The notes under the pieces were generated by a model. That model was not told the DNA's origin, ran no database searches, and worked only from the letters and a program-made list of their open reading frames with translations. A stretch of 60,245 nt of DNA from Mariaggregatimicrobium sp964498785 (GTDB lineage Bacteria > Zhuqueibacterota > Zhuqueibacteria > Thermofontimicrobiales > Thiofontviventaceae), in assembly GCA_964498785.1 (NCBI GenBank), contig CAZCJL010000033.1:1-60245 (forward strand), in the 5' to 3' direction. The translations under genes were made by a program, and so were the position numbers. This document shows, piece after piece, positions 35,617-43,860 of the stretch. Position 1 is the stretch's first letter. Each line of letters begins with the position of its first letter.

Positions 35617-37653
35617 CTAATTCTGCAATATATTTTCTGTCGGCACAAAATCCATTAAATTCATTTGCTTTAATGTTTGCACAGTTGGCTTTCCCTGATC
35701 ATCCCAACCGATTGAATGATAATATTCTTTGTGCATTTTATCAAACGCTTCACGAATACAAATCAATTCACTGTCACGGGTTTGAATTTTTTCTTCATAA
35801 AATCGGTTTGGAAGCCAGTCGTGTTCAGATGAGATTCCACACAAGATATTGAACGCTCGTTCCAAAGTGATTGTTCGCTGTGCAATAATTTGCAGCGTTC
35901 CTGAATTATGCTCCTGGCCGGTAACAGCATTGACCAATGAAGCGTATTCATCCAATCCTAATGCAAAGGATCCATAGGCACAGGCGCCAATAATATCCAA
36001 TGTCGTATTTTTTAATGTAGCGTTTTTAGAGATCAACGGCGTGCCTTCGATTCTGTTAGGCGGCCATTCTGAATACCCTGCGCAATAAGCATGAGGCGCA
36101 GTATAACCACCTTCAAGATGGCAACCGCCGCGGTTACTCATCTCGTAACATAATGCCTGACTGTAAGAAGTGCGAGGATCATACGCCGGCAATTCTAACT
36201 TTTTAACGCTCATGGAAAGTTCCGTGTGACCGTATCGGCTACTGAATTCATAAGAACCTTTTGCCAAATATTTTCCGATACCCTCTGATTTACCGATGAG
36301 GTGCACCAGCGGAACCAGCAATTCACTTTTTCCAAATCCCGGTTTACCATATTGTTTCACAAAATCACTCACATCGTCCATGAAATCATGTTCAGCCGAA
36401 GTCAGTCGGTTTTCTTTTACACTGATTTTTTCGTACAATTCAAAAAAGGAGGCAATCGTCGCACCCAGCGAAATAGTATCCAGACCATAGCGATTGGCAA
36501 GATAATTTGCCTGAACAATTATCGGCAGATCATAAATAGAGAGATTTGCGCCCATAAGTGTAACGGTTTCAAATTCCGGTCCCTCCCCTTTTTCAATGAT
36601 GCTGTCATCGGGATTTAGCAGCGTCGTTTCCCGTTTACAAATAATCGAACAATTGTAACACGCGCTTTTTTTGACCTTAATCCGCTGCTCCCCTTTTTGT
36701 GCGCGTTCATAATGATAACGCAGCGCTTCGCCGTTTATTTTATTAATCTGGGAGATGTCGTGATTCGTATTCTGCATATTATTATGAATTAATTGATTGT
36801 AATTATTCACCATACCCAGAATTCCCAGCGATCCCATAGATGCCAGAACACCGAACAAATCTTCTTTTTTGGTAAATTTGCCTGAGTCCAGCTTCATTTT
36901 TACATGATACATCGCACCTCTTTCATTGCGGATTTTAAACGCCTCTTCATCCGCAACATTGATTTTCAGGTCAGGGCGCGGCATTACAGCAATGGCATGT
37001 AAATTTTTTGAGCCCCATACCGCGCCGCCGCCACCGCGACCGAGCGCCTTGCCGGTGTCACTCATCACGTTGGCAAAATGCGCTCTTTTTTTTCCGGCTT
37101 CGCCGATTGTCAGCACAGAGGCTTTCGAATCATGTTGGCGACGAACGGATTCACGCAACTCGATGGCATCCAGATGTTCGAACGGACAGGCATCTCTAAA
37201 TTCAATTTTTCCTGGACTGATCAACAGATAGACAGGCCGCGGCGATTTGCCGGTAATAATCATCGCATCGAAACCCGAGCGTTTGAAATCCACTGCCCAG
37301 CGACCGCCAGCATTCGAACTGCCATACGCACCGGTTAACGGTGATTTATAATTCATGTGAAGCCTGCCAGATGTCGGCATCCGAGTTCCGGTTGTCGGCG
37401 CAGTGGAGATAATAATCACGTTATCATCTGAAAGAGGTTGGACTTCGGCAAATGCATTTTTGTAGCGCCCATTTTGCTGCAATTCAAGAAAATGTCTGCA
37501 AAGCAAGGCGACGCCCAGTCCGCGGCCGCCAAAAAACAGTTCAGCGAGTTCAGGATCAAGTGGCCTGATTTCATAATTCTGATTCGTCAGATCCACATTC
37601 AGGATTTTTCCCATATATCCGGTTGGCAATTTTCTTTTCATTTTTTCAGCCAT
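35617..37653 (-). CDS. Aldehyde:ferredoxin oxidoreductase (tungsten pterin enzyme)
   Basis: A 678-residue AFOR-family enzyme that oxidises aldehydes to acids with ferredoxin as acceptor. The N-terminal domain (GYMGKILNVDLTNQNYEIRP, ...GGRGLGVALL) matches AFOR_N. SNAGGRWAVDFKRSGFDAMI is the pterin region. The 4Fe-4S ligands are CYNCSIICKRE near residue 330 plus a later Cys in LDIIGACAYGSFALG near 558. CHLEGGY lies near 509. The start at 37653 (MAEKMKRK) is the first ATG, though a second ATG at about 37641 is possible. Immediately followed by the aldolase and lutABC, it is a good candidate for oxidising lactaldehyde (inference). Confidence 0.92.
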   Translation of the reverse strand: MAEKMKRKLPTGYMGKILNVDLTNQNYEIRPLDPELAELFFGGRGLGVALLCRHFLELQQNGRYKNAFAEVQPLSDDNVIIISTAPTTGTRMPTSGRLHMNYKSPLTGAYGSSNAGGRWAVDFKRSGFDAMIITGKSPRPVYLLISPGKIEFRDACPFEHLDAIELRESVRRQHDSKASVLTIGEAGKKRAHFANVMSDTGKALGRGGGGAVWGSKNLHAIAVMPRPDLKINVADEEAFKIRNERGAMYHVKMKLDSGKFTKKEDLFGVLASMGSLGILGMVNNYNQLIHNNMQNTNHDISQINKINGEALRYHYERAQKGEQRIKVKKSACYNCSIICKRETTLLNPDDSIIEKGEGPEFETVTLMGANLSIYDLPIIVQANYLANRYGLDTISLGATIASFFELYEKISVKENRLTSAEHDFMDDVSDFVKQYGKPGFGKSELLVPLVHLIGKSEGIGKYLAKGSYEFSSRYGHTELSMSVKKLELPAYDPRTSYSQALCYEMSNRGGCHLEGGYTAPHAYCAGYSEWPPNRIEGTPLISKNATLKNTTLDIIGACAYGSFALGLDEYASLVNAVTGQEHNSGTLQIIAQRTITLERAFNILCGISSEHDWLPNRFYEEKIQTRDSELICIREAFDKMHKEYYHSIGWDDQGKPTVQTLKQMNLMDFVPTENILQN

Positions 37654-38128
37654 TTTAAATTTGAGCAAAGTGCTAAAAGCGATCGTATTGCAATCTTATT
37701 ATGATGGGAGCAATTCCAAAAAGTTGGTAATTTCTCGTGGAGCTGTATCATAAGTTTGATTTTTTTGTAAAATGTCATTCCGGGATTGTCCCGGAATTTC
37801 CTGATTATTTAAAAGTTAGGGGATTCCGGCATTCGCAGGAATGACACCAAAAAATGACTTTTGAGACAGCCCCATGTATTGCAACGCGTCCTAAAATCCA
37901 TTCCAACGCAAAGCATTGGAACGAGAAAAATACCAACAAAATGGAATTGCACCCTATTATGATGTATTTTGGTTCCATAAAGATCAATAAGAATAAGAAG
38001 ATATTCAAATGAATTATCGATTTGGTTCTATAAGTTGATTGTTTTGCCTCGTGATATTCGTGCGCTTCGTTGTTTTCTTCATGACCTAAATTTTAACACT
38101 ATCAATCTGAGACCCTGGCGTCATTTTA
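37654..38128. other. Intergenic region with repeats upstream of AFOR
   Basis: No gene is apparent in these 475 bases. They hold the palindromic element at 37773-37846 and a further hairpin TTCCAACGC-AAA-GCATTGGAA (37901-37921, one mismatch), part of a CATTCCAA...TTGGAACGAG motif resembling dispersed repeats known from many genomes. The AFOR promoter should lie near 37660-37770 but is not clear. Confidence 0.5.
37773..37846. repeat. Palindromic intergenic repeat (TGTCATTCC ... GGAATGACA)
   Basis: The ends TGTCATTCC (37773-37781) and GGAATGACA (37838-37846) are exact inverted copies. The left end also forms its own hairpin, ATTCCGGGA-TTG-TCCCGGAAT (37777-37797). The right half TCCGGCATTCGCAGGAATGAC repeats the sequence at 160-180. 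The arrangement is that of a MITE-like element. Confidence 0.75.
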
Positions 38129-39715
38129 TCATTCTGGTTTCCGTTTATAAAAGTCATAATATTGCAGATTTCCCACAATCCCTGCTTCTGCCTGTGTGAT
38201 TGTAAATTGTTTTGGCGTATAACCACCTGTACGTGCGGTTTTTTGTTGATTCAACCCAAAGCGGTAATTCCAAATCAACTCGTATCCCTGTTCCACTCTG
38301 GCAGGTAATCCCATTTCTCCCCAAACGACCACCCAGTCGGCATCGTTATAATCATCGAACATTTCCGGAGAAAGCCTGCCTCTGTAAACGTCGTTATAGG
38401 GATTTTTCGCTTCCAGCAATGCAATCCATTTCATCTGCGGCAGATAGAAATAGGCAGCCATTCCTTTATCATTTCTGATGAAAGCGACGTTATCACCCTG
38501 CTTGATGTTTTGTTCCAGGAATTCGACCATTGGCTTATTAAATGACGCATTTTTAGTAAACTGCCGCTTTACCACAGCTTCAGACATGTTCAGTACGCTG
38601 GTCCAGTTGTGATAAATAAACAGGATACCAAGAAAGATCAGCGCCGCATTGCGCCCCCATATCGAGTATGCCCAATAAATAAAAACAGCGCCAGCGATAA
38701 GTGAAATCGGAATCATGAACAGGTAGTAGCGAAGAAACGCGTTCGATTTCACCAGTAGCACTGAAATCAACACTGTCGTGATCAGAATAACCCAGAACAG
38801 GTTTATCAGTTTTACATGCGCATTTATTTTATCGCGATAACGTATGATCAGAAAAATTTCCAACACGATGAACGGAATAATCGGAAACAGCAGATTCATT
38901 CGGCGGAAAACTAATGTCAGCCACATCCAGTAATTACTCCACATCGGTAGCTCGGTCATTTCCGCCCGTTGGATAAATGCATTATGGACAAAAATGATCA
39001 TCGGCGATACGATTAGCAGAATCGCTGCGGATGTAATGAGAAAGCCACGCGTGAATCGTTTTTCCCGGATAACCAGCAATCCGATAATCAAACCGGCCCA
39101 CAGGAATCCGAAAGTGAGATAATTGGACAAAAACAGCAGCAAACCATAAATTCCGATTCTCACAAAAACAGCGTTTGTTCGGCTTTCCTCCGGTGCTTTG
39201 AGGTATTTTATCAATTCATAAAAGATTGCCAGCGTAATCACGATAACCAGCGCATAATACCTGGATTGACGCACGAAATGAAGATACGGCAGCGAAAAAA
39301 TGCACACGAATGCTGCGATTTCTGCAAAACGCCGGTCATCGAATAATTTTCGGAAGATCAAATACAGCAGATAAATGCCGAAGATACCGAGCAACACATA
39401 AGGCAAGCGTGCGGTGAATGTATTTGCTCCGAAAATTTTAAAGAACAGCGCTGAGACATAAAATTGCAGCCATCCTTGCATACTGGGCAAAAAATGTTCA
39501 TTAAAGTCATGTCCCTTTGCGCCCTGGACAATCAACTGCTCGCCGTTCCAGACTTTGGGCACGAGAGAATTGGACTGCGCCATTTCTCTCGCCCAACATG
39601 CGGTGGTGGCTTCGTCCCGCCAGAGCAATGCACCATCCAATCTCCAGAAAAACGCAAAATAAATTGCAATGGTGAGAAAGAAATACAGCCAGTATTTTTG
39701 CAGAATTGATTTCAT
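38129..39715 (-). CDS. GT39-type integral membrane glycosyltransferase (ArnT/PMT-like)
   Basis: A 528-residue multi-spanning membrane protein. The first segment YWLYFFLTIAIYFAFFWRL is followed by an external loop with GALLWRDEATTACWAREMAQ, carrying the Asp-Glu pair typical of GT39/GT83 glycosyltransferases that use polyprenyl-phosphate sugars. About ten to twelve helices follow, ending in a short hydrophilic C-terminal domain. Such enzymes glycosylate proteins or lipids on the outer face of the cytoplasmic membrane. It starts one base after the upstream Gfo/Idh/MocA gene, so they are co-transcribed. Confidence 0.8.
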   Translation of the reverse strand: MKSILQKYWLYFFLTIAIYFAFFWRLDGALLWRDEATTACWAREMAQSNSLVPKVWNGEQLIVQGAKGHDFNEHFLPSMQGWLQFYVSALFFKIFGANTFTARLPYVLLGIFGIYLLYLIFRKLFDDRRFAEIAAFVCIFSLPYLHFVRQSRYYALVIVITLAIFYELIKYLKAPEESRTNAVFVRIGIYGLLLFLSNYLTFGFLWAGLIIGLLVIREKRFTRGFLITSAAILLIVSPMIIFVHNAFIQRAEMTELPMWSNYWMWLTLVFRRMNLLFPIIPFIVLEIFLIIRYRDKINAHVKLINLFWVILITTVLISVLLVKSNAFLRYYLFMIPISLIAGAVFIYWAYSIWGRNAALIFLGILFIYHNWTSVLNMSEAVVKRQFTKNASFNKPMVEFLEQNIKQGDNVAFIRNDKGMAAYFYLPQMKWIALLEAKNPYNDVYRGRLSPEMFDDYNDADWVVVWGEMGLPARVEQGYELIWNYRFGLNQQKTARTGGYTPKQFTITQAEAGIVGNLQYYDFYKRKPE

Positions 39716-39716
39716 G

Positions 39717-41060
39717 CTACACAGGTCGTTTTGCTTGTGGTTTCAGGTCTGTAATCGAGTCAATTTTAACCGGTTTGCCGCTTTCAATGCTATTGCGGGC
39801 CGCAATTCCCACGAGAATAGACATTGCTCCGTCACGAGTACCAGCAGCTTGTTTATAGGGATCTTCCATATCCGGGTCTTTAAAAATCTTATCCTTGAGC
39901 CGGACGTCACCACCGCCGTGTCCGCCTCCGCCGTGATGAACCTTGATTATCTCAGTTTCGCCAAAATTATCTGTAACGCGTATTTCATCATAATCATTCT
40001 TTGGCCATGGCTGTCGCTCATGAATCCATGTCTCCATTCGTCCTTTGGTTCCGTTAAAAGCAATACGATAGCCTTCATACGGTGAATATGTTGTCAATGA
40101 ATAACTGACCTGCACATCGTTGGCATATTTTATTTGAACCGCCATTTTATCATAAATATTAATATCTTCCTTCCAAACACAACCGTCCCGCAGATAGCCG
40201 TCATATTTTTCATGATCGACATACAAGCGCATCATATCTTCACTTTTTGTAATGTCCCAAAAGAACTTGCATTTATCCTTATGCGGACAGGGTCTGCAAT
40301 TCGTGGCTCGGAATTCATGGTTTTTACCGTAAAATTCCAGATTTCCGTACCCGAATACTTCATAAGGGTCAGAATCCAGCCACCAGTTGAGCAGATCGAA
40401 ATGATGCGTGGCTTTGTGAACGAGCAAAGTACCTGATTTTTCCCGCAACCGGTGCCATCTTCTGAAATAGGCAGCCCCGTGATAAATATCAAGATACCAG
40501 TGAAAATCAACTGATGTGATTCTGCCAACACGTTCTTCCATTAAAAGTTGTTTAAGTTTGCGACGATGCGGAGAGTACCGGTAATTGAAAGTCACAATTA
40601 CATCACGTCCCGTTCGTTTTTGTGCATCCAGGATTCGTTGGCATTTCATTTCGTCGGTCGTCATGGGTTTTTCGGTGATAATATCAACGCCCATTTCCAT
40701 GCCTTTGGAAATAAACTCATCATGAGTTGCGTCAACAGTTGTGACAATGAGCTTATCAGGTTTGGTTTTACGAATCATTTCCTCAAAATATGTGAATGTA
40801 GGACAATTTACTCCGATCGTCTTTTTCCCGTATTCCAGGCGACCGGGATTAATATCGCACAGCCCAACAAATTCAACATAGTCCTTATATTCTTCCATGA
40901 CGCGCTTGCCCCACATGCCGTTCCCCCGACTACCTGTCCCGACCATTGCTAATTTCATTTTGCTTGCCGGGGGTTTTGAAAAAGCGGCATGAACAGGATT
41001 CAACATCATTGCGCCGGCTATGGCGCCACCGCTCGTTCTTAAGAATTCCCTGCGTTTCAT
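39717..41060 (-). CDS. Tat-exported Gfo/Idh/MocA family oxidoreductase
   Basis: A 447-residue NAD(P)-dependent sugar oxidoreductase-like protein with a twin-arginine signal (MKRREFLRTSGGAIAGAM). The Rossmann domain has LAMVGTGSRGNG and the family EKP motif in DIITEKPMTTDEM. The start at 41060 is chosen because AGGAGG sits seven bases before it; the ATG at 41066 is too close. A cysteine-rich insertion, NCRPCPHKDKCKFFWD with a further Cys in LRDGCVWKED, could bind a metal. Periplasmic Gfo/Idh/MocA proteins include GH109-like glycosidases with tightly bound NAD. Its partner is the GT39 glycosyltransferase one base downstream. Confidence 0.87.
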   Translation of the reverse strand: MKRREFLRTSGGAIAGAMMLNPVHAAFSKPPASKMKLAMVGTGSRGNGMWGKRVMEEYKDYVEFVGLCDINPGRLEYGKKTIGVNCPTFTYFEEMIRKTKPDKLIVTTVDATHDEFISKGMEMGVDIITEKPMTTDEMKCQRILDAQKRTGRDVIVTFNYRYSPHRRKLKQLLMEERVGRITSVDFHWYLDIYHGAAYFRRWHRLREKSGTLLVHKATHHFDLLNWWLDSDPYEVFGYGNLEFYGKNHEFRATNCRPCPHKDKCKFFWDITKSEDMMRLYVDHEKYDGYLRDGCVWKEDINIYDKMAVQIKYANDVQVSYSLTTYSPYEGYRIAFNGTKGRMETWIHERQPWPKNDYDEIRVTDNFGETEIIKVHHGGGGHGGGDVRLKDKIFKDPDMEDPYKQAAGTRDGAMSILVGIAARNSIESGKPVKIDSITDLKPQAKRPV

Positions 41061-41386
41061 TGTCATTCCTCCTGATATGTCTATAAATAATAAGTTGTAT
41101 TCATTCCTATTTTAAGGTGACATTTTTGCTGTGCGTCAAACATAAAAAAATCAGTTGGTGAGCATGTTACAAGATGTTCAATATAATAATTTTTTAAATG
41201 AGATACAAGTATTTATATGAAATCTTTTGATAAAAATCGAGAGAAAGGTTTTTATTGAGTAAGGCGCTTCACTTAATTGAATTGCAGATACCAGCTAAAA
41301 AAGACGGCTGTAATGCAATGACACAGTCGCCGCGCCCAATAAAAAGACTTCCGAAATCTGGAAAATTTCGGAAGTCTGCAATTATG
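41061..41386. other. Intergenic region between symporter and Gfo/Idh/MocA gene
   Basis: Roughly 326 bases. They hold the symporter terminator (41340-41377) on one side and the AGGAGG leader of the oxidoreductase on the other. The remainder is AT-rich. No gene or recognised regulatory element was found. Confidence 0.5.
41340..41377 (-). terminator. Rho-independent terminator after the Na+/solute symporter
   Basis: AGACTTCCGAAAT (41345-41357) and ATTTCGGAAGTCT (41365-41377) pair perfectly over 13 bases with a seven-base loop. On the minus strand the stem is followed by a TTTTTA run. It begins ten bases after the symporter stop and ends the racemase-methyltransferase-symporter operon. Confidence 0.88.
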
Positions 41387-42784
41387 CTAATGCTCTTCCC
41401 TGATCACCGTCTTTAACGTATAAAAAACAATCACAGAAAACATAACACCAAAAACACTCGGCTGAATGAACTCTTTATAGGGAGTTGCCATGTAAATAAG
41501 AGTTGCGACTGTTGATAACGCCATAGTAATAAATATAACAAGGTTCAATGCTTCAGATTTTTGTTTTGAAAATACTCCGAAAATCACCGGCAAAATGATT
41601 CCTGGCGCCCATAAATTATAAGTAAGAAGCAACAGGTCAATAACATTAGGCAAAACCAGCGCCAGCATTATTCCCATTATTCCTAAAACGATCGAACTGA
41701 TGCGCGCGATTAATAATGCTTGTTGTGGGCGAGGATTTGATTTGGACAGATATTCTTCATACAGATCTTTTACAAAAATCGCTGTTAACGAATTGAGAAT
41801 CGAATCAGCCGAGGACATGACCGCGCTCATTAGCGCGGCGATGATCAATCCGCCGATGACCGGGTTATTCAATTTTAAAATGGTTTTTGGTAGCGCCATT
41901 TCCGAATCAATATTCGGGAAATGAACCCGTGCATAGAGAGCGATGAAAAACAGAATGACCGGGAACGTAAATGCCAGAAACACGCCAACCCTGACAATCC
42001 CTTTTCGCGTTTCCCGGACATCTTTCGCGACACAATAGCGGGTAGCATACCCGGGAGCGAATGTCTCACCCAACAGGAACGCCAGGAACGTTGTAATCAA
42101 AAAGAGCCAGCCTTTTCCGCCTTCTATTTGGAAAAATTCAGACGGCACAATTTGGGAAATGTGCGAAGTTTGACTCATTAAATCCGGGATGCAGAGGAAC
42201 AGGGTGAATGTAAAACCGAGAATAAGAATAATAAATTGATAGACATCCGTATGAATGACGGCTAATAAGCCACCAGCAGTGCTGTACAGAATAACGATCC
42301 CACCCCCGATCAACACAGAATAAAGATAGGGCAGTTCCGGGATCATGGTGGAAATAATTTTCCCAAATGCGACCATTTGCGCGCCAAGCACTCCGACGGA
42401 AAAAAAGAGCGACAGCAGAAATGCGACAAAGCGACTTCTTTTCCCGTATCGAAATCCGAAGTAGCCAGCAACGGTGTATAGTTCTGCATCTCTGAAACGC
42501 GGTGCAACGAACAAACCAGAAAAAATAAAATGAACATACCAACCGGCAGAAACCAGTAACATCAGCACGCCCCATTCATACGTTCTGCCAATTGCTCCGA
42601 TAGAAGCTCCACCGCCAACCACGGTAGCGCCCATTGTGCAAAACAGAAAGAACCAGCCTATATTTCGCCCGGCAACTAAAAAATCATCACTATCATTAAT
42701 TTCCCTTGATCGACGAACTCCTTTACTGATAATAAAAATGAAGTAGACAACAATAATCGTATACTCAATCCAGGAATGAGCCAT
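41387..42784 (-). CDS. Sodium:solute symporter (SSS family)
   Basis: A 465-residue membrane transporter with about 13 hydrophobic segments. Family features are VAGRNIGWFFLFCTMGATVV near residue 40, STAGGLLAVIHTDVYQFIIL near 175 (SSS signature region) and SAVMSSADSILNSLTAIFVK around 320, which contributes the sodium-binding serines. It imports a small organic solute with Na+; solutes in this family include sugars, amino acids, betaines and acids. The ATG at 42784 overlaps the methyltransferase stop (ATGA) and has GGAAGG upstream. It is the third gene of a tight operon with the racemase fusion and methyltransferase. Confidence 0.92.
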   Translation of the reverse strand: MAHSWIEYTIIVVYFIFIISKGVRRSREINDSDDFLVAGRNIGWFFLFCTMGATVVGGGASIGAIGRTYEWGVLMLLVSAGWYVHFIFSGLFVAPRFRDAELYTVAGYFGFRYGKRSRFVAFLLSLFFSVGVLGAQMVAFGKIISTMIPELPYLYSVLIGGGIVILYSTAGGLLAVIHTDVYQFIILILGFTFTLFLCIPDLMSQTSHISQIVPSEFFQIEGGKGWLFLITTFLAFLLGETFAPGYATRYCVAKDVRETRKGIVRVGVFLAFTFPVILFFIALYARVHFPNIDSEMALPKTILKLNNPVIGGLIIAALMSAVMSSADSILNSLTAIFVKDLYEEYLSKSNPRPQQALLIARISSIVLGIMGIMLALVLPNVIDLLLLTYNLWAPGIILPVIFGVFSKQKSEALNLVIFITMALSTVATLIYMATPYKEFIQPSVFGVMFSVIVFYTLKTVIREEH

Positions 42785-43857
42785 CAGGCAACCTTCCATT
42801 TAATGAACAGATCTTTTAAATGATTTCCGAAATCAAGGATCGACAACTGCGCGGCTTCGGCGCGCAAGGCATCCAGCATTTTTGTTTTAATATGCCACGA
42901 TTGACTGGCATCCCAGTAATTCTCGATCCACTCGTCCATTTGCCTGTAACTGTACCAGTGCGATTGATAATCAGAATAGGTGTCAATATCCCCGGTTTCA
43001 ATTACTTTCTCTGTCAACTTCGGATCCCTCGTCAAAATATGACCTTTTTTTACCAAATCACAGCCGTTGCGATACACATCTACTGTCAGCGTATCATCTT
43101 TACTATGAGCAAGTTTATAACTTCGCGGAATCTGTTGATATTCTTCTGTTGCATAAATATCAGGAACCATCCATCTGGGTTGTCCGGATACATCCATTGT
43201 CGATTCATATTGTCCCAACGCATAGGAATTCACATATTCTTTTTGATAATTGGAAATGATTGCAATGCCGTTTGCTGCTTCAACTGCCCGGCGCATGGAT
43301 TTAAATAATTCCATTGCGCCTTTGGCTCCCTGCATCACGCCGATAGAGTTGACAAGACACACAGCTACCGGCAGAACTTCTTTGCTTTCTTCTTTCAGTT
43401 CAAATGCAGACCCTTGATCAAATGTCAATTTACTATTTTTGGGTTGATCTAATTCTAATTGCTTTAATTTTTCTAATGCCAGATTTATCATGTTTTGTGA
43501 GAAATCAATCCCCCAAACTTCCTTTAATCCTCGAGCAATATGAGAATCATACGCTAATTTGGGATTATTTTTCTTAAGCGCCAGCAACGGATGCGTAACT
43601 GGTAGACCTGTAATATCTTCTGTTTTGGCGCCATAACGAACGTGCAGTCTACCGGACCCACAGCCGATATCCAACAATTTAATCGGACGTTGCTGAGTTT
43701 CGGCAAGGTAGCGTAGCATTCGGTCAAGAAAATCTTCCTCAAAATCTTCAAACGCTAAAATATCCGGGTGTCCGCCAACAATTTGTCGTTCATAAGTTTC
43801 CGCGCAATCGTCCCACACCTGTTTGTCTATTTCGTACTTTTTCTTTAATGCATCCAT
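42784..43857 (-). CDS. SAM-dependent methyltransferase, unknown substrate
   Basis: A 357-residue class I methyltransferase. Motif I is KLLDIGCGSGRLHVRYG near residue 60, with an insertion before the next strand (WGIDFSQNMINLALEKLKQL). The C-terminal 130 residues (from about DIYATEEYQQIPRSYKLAHS) form an extra domain with conserved-looking Trp/Tyr patches. I do not recognise a substrate-specific family. Its ribosome site AGGAGG overlaps the end of the racemase gene and the gap is three bases, so both are made together. Its stop overlaps the symporter start. Confidence 0.8.
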   Translation of the reverse strand: MDALKKKYEIDKQVWDDCAETYERQIVGGHPDILAFEDFEEDFLDRMLRYLAETQQRPIKLLDIGCGSGRLHVRYGAKTEDITGLPVTHPLLALKKNNPKLAYDSHIARGLKEVWGIDFSQNMINLALEKLKQLELDQPKNSKLTFDQGSAFELKEESKEVLPVAVCLVNSIGVMQGAKGAMELFKSMRRAVEAANGIAIISNYQKEYVNSYALGQYESTMDVSGQPRWMVPDIYATEEYQQIPRSYKLAHSKDDTLTVDVYRNGCDLVKKGHILTRDPKLTEKVIETGDIDTYSDYQSHWYSYRQMDEWIENYWDASQSWHIKTKMLDALRAEAAQLSILDFGNHLKDLFIKWKVA

Positions 43858-43860
43858 TTT

